Part shown: positions 6,939-8,825 of the stretch, one piece after another
Layout of the letters: each line of letters starts with the position of its first letter
Numbering within the stretch: position 1 is the first letter of the stretch
DNA from: Tannerella sp.
GTDB taxonomy: Bacteria; Bacteroidota; Bacteroidia; Bacteroidales; Tannerellaceae
Direction of reading: 5' to 3'
Length of the DNA stretch: 8,825 nt
Assembly: GCA_031259505.1 (NCBI GenBank)
Contig: JAIRLL010000066.1
Location: 1 to 8,825 of the forward strand
Notes under the pieces: generated by a model
Seen by the model: the letters and a program-made list of their open reading frames with translations, nothing else
What the model was told of the DNA's origin: nothing
Database searches by the model: none
Made by a program: the position numbers and the translations under genes

Positions 6939-6977
6939 ATGGGAATAAAAAAAGAATTTAAAGAAATCAAATACTGA
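6939..6977 (+). pseudogene. Possible vestige of the kinase start between the two repeat copies
   Basis: An ATG 12 bp after the CTTTTGC of copy A begins a 12-residue frame, MGIKKEFKEIKY, followed by TGA. It resembles the kinase N-terminus MIKKWFNKL and stands in the same order and similar distance relative to the repeat. I infer it is left from a duplication that once included the kinase 5' end. The match is short and lysine-rich in A-rich DNA, so chance similarity is possible. Confidence 0.35.
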
Positions 6978-7064
6978 AAGCCAAAAGATTCAAGGCTCCC
7001 AATCCAAATTATACTCAAAAGAATTAAATCTTCTGCAATTATCACATAGAAGGCGAAAAAATAA

Positions 7065-7086
7065 AGGTTATCGCGAAAAATAGCCT
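7065..7086. promoter_or_regulatory. Candidate operator B (dyad with TCGCGA core)
   Basis: AGGTTAT (7065-7071) and ATAGCCT (7080-7086) are inverted arms with one mismatch, around the 8-bp spacer CGCGAAAA. It lies 45 bp upstream of the kinase -7 box, mirroring operator A's position relative to the regulator promoter. The two centres are about 210 bp apart. Confidence 0.45.
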
Positions 7087-7110
7087 GTCATAAAGGTGTG
7101 CTTTTTCTCA

Positions 7111-7138
7111 TTGGAGAAAATCATTTTCCATACTTTTG
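7111..7138 (+). promoter_or_regulatory. Promoter of the histidine kinase
   Basis: TACTTTTG at 7131-7138 is an exact TAnnTTTG -7 box, 20 bp before the start codon. TTGG at 7111-7114 (TTG, then 17 bp to the -7 box) is a possible -33 element and is conserved in copy A, which supports it. Confidence 0.55.
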
Positions 7139-7158
7139 CGGAAATTTTTTAATACTGT

Positions 7159-8181
7159 ATGATAAAGAAATGGTTTAATAAGCTCCGGTCTGATAAAATA
7201 TTGATAATCATCAGCCTCGTGGCCGGTGTATTTATTGTTTATCCGCGGATTATCGGTTTGTCCGCCGAATTGTCGCGCCTGTCCATGCAGAGCGAGATCG
7301 TTGAGCATCTCTCCTTTTTTGTTTACCGTTACCTGTTTTTCTGTTTGCTGATGTGGATCTTATTGACGGTAAACGTCCGCGAACGGTCATCCCGCTTTTT
7401 CCCCACCGGATTGCTCAAAACGGCTTTTATTACGGCTGTCGCCTACGGCATGTACGTGATGATTTCGCGACTGATAAGCAAGCATGTCGACTGCTTTACA
7501 GGATTGCTTTTGTTTCAGTTTGTTGTGACGTTTTTGCTTTGCGCGTTCACAGGATATGTACTCTCTCTGTATGCCGAACAGCGCGAACGGGAAATGGAAA
7601 TCGAACAGTTGAAAACCGAAAACCTGCAAAGTCGTTGCGAAGCGCTTGCCAGTCAAATCAATCCGCACTTTTTCTTCAATTCGCTCAACAGTTTGTCGGC
7701 GCTCGTCCGATGCAACAAAAAAGAGCAGACGCTTGAGTATATCAACAAGTTATCGGACGTGTTCCGCTACAGCCTGCAAAGCGACAAGAAGGGACTGGTC
7801 GAACTGCGGGAAGAGTTGGATTTCCTCGACTCGTTTCGCTATTTACAGGAAATCCGTTATGCCGACAATCTGCGCTTCGACATCAACATCCCCGAATCGA
7901 AAAAAAACAGGCTGATTCCCGTCTTCTCGTTGCTCCCTCTGACGGGGAATATTGTCAAACACAACATGATAGACAGCGAAAACCCGATGAATGTGTCTGT
8001 CTTTGTCAACGACCGCGACGAGTTGGTGTTTTCGAATCCGGTGCATCACAAACTCGACAATATGGGGGAACGCAATGGCCTTGGCCTGTCCAATCTGGCC
8101 GACCGCTTCGAACTGCTGCTGAACAAAAAGATAAGGATAGAGGATAAAGACGGCGTTTTCACTGTGTTTTTGCCGCTTTGA
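7159..8181 (+). CDS. LytS/YehU-type membrane sensor histidine kinase
   Basis: The 340-residue protein has four predicted membrane helices (about 13-33, 52-71, 84-105 and 112-138), a short coiled coil (about 138-158, rich in Glu/Gln/Arg), then the His_kinase domain with phospho-acceptor His170 in QINPHFFFNSLNSLSALV. A C-terminal ATPase domain follows. There is no separate extracellular sensor domain, so sensing is probably by the membrane helices or an accessory protein. The N-box reads LTGNIVKHN (261-269): Asn264 and His268 are kept, but the usual Glu of the family's LVENAIKHN is Gly263. The G-box-like segment GERNGLGLSNLADRFELL (303-320) looks intact. It is divergent from the LytTR regulator at 6025-6777, its likely phosphotransfer partner. 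The ATG at 7159 fits the promoter and a canonical short cytoplasmic N-terminus. Confidence 0.88.
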   Translation: MIKKWFNKLRSDKILIIISLVAGVFIVYPRIIGLSAELSRLSMQSEIVEHLSFFVYRYLFFCLLMWILLTVNVRERSSRFFPTGLLKTAFITAVAYGMYVMISRLISKHVDCFTGLLLFQFVVTFLLCAFTGYVLSLYAEQREREMEIEQLKTENLQSRCEALASQINPHFFFNSLNSLSALVRCNKKEQTLEYINKLSDVFRYSLQSDKKGLVELREELDFLDSFRYLQEIRYADNLRFDINIPESKKNRLIPVFSLLPLTGNIVKHNMIDSENPMNVSVFVNDRDELVFSNPVHHKLDNMGERNGLGLSNLADRFELLLNKKIRIEDKDGVFTVFLPL

Positions 8182-8193
8182 ATTGCCGGCATG

Positions 8194-8268
8194 TGAACTG
8201 TGCCGGGGTCGAACCGGCGACCTCCGCCCTGTCAAGGCGGCGCTCTGAACCAACTGAGCTAACAGTTC
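8194..8268 (-). tRNA. tRNA-Val (anticodon GAC)
   Basis: The minus strand folds into a full cloverleaf. The acceptor stem is GAACTGT/ACAGTTC, the D arm has GCTC...GAGC, the anticodon stem is CCGCC/GGCGG with loop TTGACAG (anticodon GAC, reading GUC), and the T arm is GCCGG-TTCGACC-CCGGC. The discriminator base is A at 8194, as in valine tRNAs. The 3' CCA is not encoded and must be added. Its 3' end lies 12 bp from the stop of the convergent kinase gene. Confidence 0.95.
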
Positions 8269-8283
8269 AATATCTTTCGGGCG

Positions 8284-8291
8284 CAAAAGTA
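8284..8291 (-). promoter_or_regulatory. -7 box of the tRNA-Val gene
   Basis: The minus strand reads TACTTTTG, an exact TAnnTTTG match, 15 bp before the mature tRNA 5' end. It stands back to back with the cysS -7 box 14 bp away, so the two promoters must overlap. Confidence 0.6.
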
Positions 8292-8305
8292 TAAAAAAAA
8301 TTCCT

Positions 8306-8313
8306 TATCTTTG
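8306..8313 (+). promoter_or_regulatory. -7 box of cysS
   Basis: TATCTTTG matches TAnnTTTG and lies 30 bp before the cysS start codon. No clear -33 element is visible; the expected position falls inside the tRNA promoter. Confidence 0.55.
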
Positions 8314-8343
8314 CCATCTCTTAGTGAAATAGATATAAAAAGT

Positions 8344-8825
8344 ATGGAGCAGTTTTCGAATTTGCATATTTACAATACATTAACTCGCCGGAAAGAACGT
8401 TTTACCCCGTTATATCCTCCACATGTGGGGATGTATGTCTGTGGCCCGACGGTATACGGCGATCCCCACATGGGCCATGCGCGCGCAGCCATCACGTTCG
8501 ACGTGCTGTTCCGCTATCTCCGCCATGTCGGTTACAAGGTGCGTTATGTGCGCAATATCACCGATGTAGGACATCTGGAACACGATGCCGACAGCGGCGA
8601 AGACAAGATTGCAAAAAAAGCGCGGCTCGAACAGGTTGAGCCGATGGAAATCGTTCAGTATTACGCCCTTCGGTACCACGAAGCGATGCAGGCGCTGAAT
8701 GTATTGCCGCCAAGCATAGAACCTCGTGCTTCGGGACATATTATTGAACAAATAGCGCTGGTAAAACAGATCCTCGACAACGGATATGCCTATGAAAGCA
8801 ACGGATCGGTCTATTTTGACGTGGC
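8344..8825 (+). CDS. cysS: Cysteinyl-tRNA synthetase, 5' part (runs off the window)
   Basis: The first 160 codons of a class I cysteinyl-tRNA synthetase are present; the right edge cuts the gene, and the full protein is usually about 460-500 residues. It charges tRNA-Cys with cysteine in the cytoplasm. Seen here: Cys33 in [10 protein letters not shown], which supplies a ligand of the active-site zinc that selects cysteine; the class I HIGH signature as HMGH (42-45); and [28 protein letters not shown], the form found in Bacteroidetes enzymes. The KMSKS loop and anticodon-binding domain lie beyond the window. ATG 8344 gives a standard N-terminus ([20 protein letters not shown]) and follows its own -7 box. 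No frameshift is visible in the part shown. Confidence 0.95.
   Translation, partial: MEQFSNLHIYNTLTRRKERFTPLYPPHVGMYVCGPTVYGDPHMGHARAAITFDVLFRYLRHVGYKVRYVRNITDVGHLEHDADSGEDKIAKKARLEQVEPMEIVQYYALRYHEAMQALNVLPPSIEPRASGHIIEQIALVKQILDNGYAYESNGSVYFDV

Larger units (their letters stand above)
7008..7142. repeat. Imperfect direct repeat, copy B, of the divergent regulatory region
   Basis: Partner of the repeat at 6799-6932. This copy adjoins the kinase and keeps an exact rightward -7 box (7131-7138). The leftward box of copy A (CAAATATA) is here CAAATTATA (7005-7013), altered by one inserted base. The most conserved block is the dyad AGGTTATCGCGAAAA. Confidence 0.7.

Noticed and set aside
6851..7045. 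A 64-codon minus-strand ORF in the divergent intergenic region
   Set aside because: It lies across the duplicated regulatory sequence, is hydrophobic as expected from AT-rich DNA, and resembles no family.
6778..7158. A riboswitch or structured RNA leader
   Set aside because: The 5' leaders implied by the -7 boxes are only about 10-15 nt, and the conserved blocks look like DNA sites rather than an RNA fold.
7108..7308. A 66-codon minus-strand ORF overlapping the kinase start
   Set aside because: It is a shadow of the kinase gene and covers its promoter.
8194..8268. tRNA-Asp, suggested by GTC on the plus strand
   Set aside because: The cloverleaf is on the minus strand, where the anticodon loop is TTGACAG, so the anticodon is GAC (Val).

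Overview
The window looks like chromosomal DNA from an uncultured or lesser-known Bacteroidales (Bacteroidota). The support is a large secreted protein with a C-terminal type IX secretion sorting domain, a two-domain HU-like/IG-like DNA-binding protein of a Bacteroidetes family, a LytTR regulator beside a LytS/YehU-type kinase, an absence of Shine-Dalgarno sites, and repeated matches to the Bacteroidetes -7 promoter box TAnnTTTG.

Layout, left to right. Positions 21-209 hold a short ORF that looks like the internally deleted remnant of a secreted trypsin-like protease. Positions 223-966 encode an HU-like DNA-binding protein with a C-terminal IG-like domain. Positions 967-1295 hold no convincing gene. 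They contain two adjacent, unrelated repeat arrays: about six 23-bp tandem units, then about twenty heptamers arranged as a large inverted repeat that runs up to the start codon of an EamA/DMT-family transporter (1296-2168). A 939-residue T9SS-exported trypsin-like protease follows (2297-5116). It converges, with a 13-bp gap, on a minus-strand radical SAM gene (5130-5909).

The right half is centred on a divergent two-component pair: a LytTR response regulator (6025-6777, minus) and a membrane histidine kinase (7159-8181, plus). The 381-bp region between them carries an imperfect direct duplication of about 130 bp. Each copy holds a leftward promoter-like box, a dyad-symmetric operator candidate with a TCGCGA core, and a rightward promoter-like box. 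Between the copies is what looks like a vestige of the kinase start. A minus-strand tRNA-Val(GAC) and the 5' part of cysS, reading off the right edge, complete the window; their -7 boxes lie back to back.

Most genes belong to known families, and I do not see a complete undescribed multi-gene system. The observations most worth a second look are the heptamer array abutting the transporter start, the two-part 23-bp array, the duplicated bidirectional regulatory region of the two-component pair, and the kinase's altered N-box.
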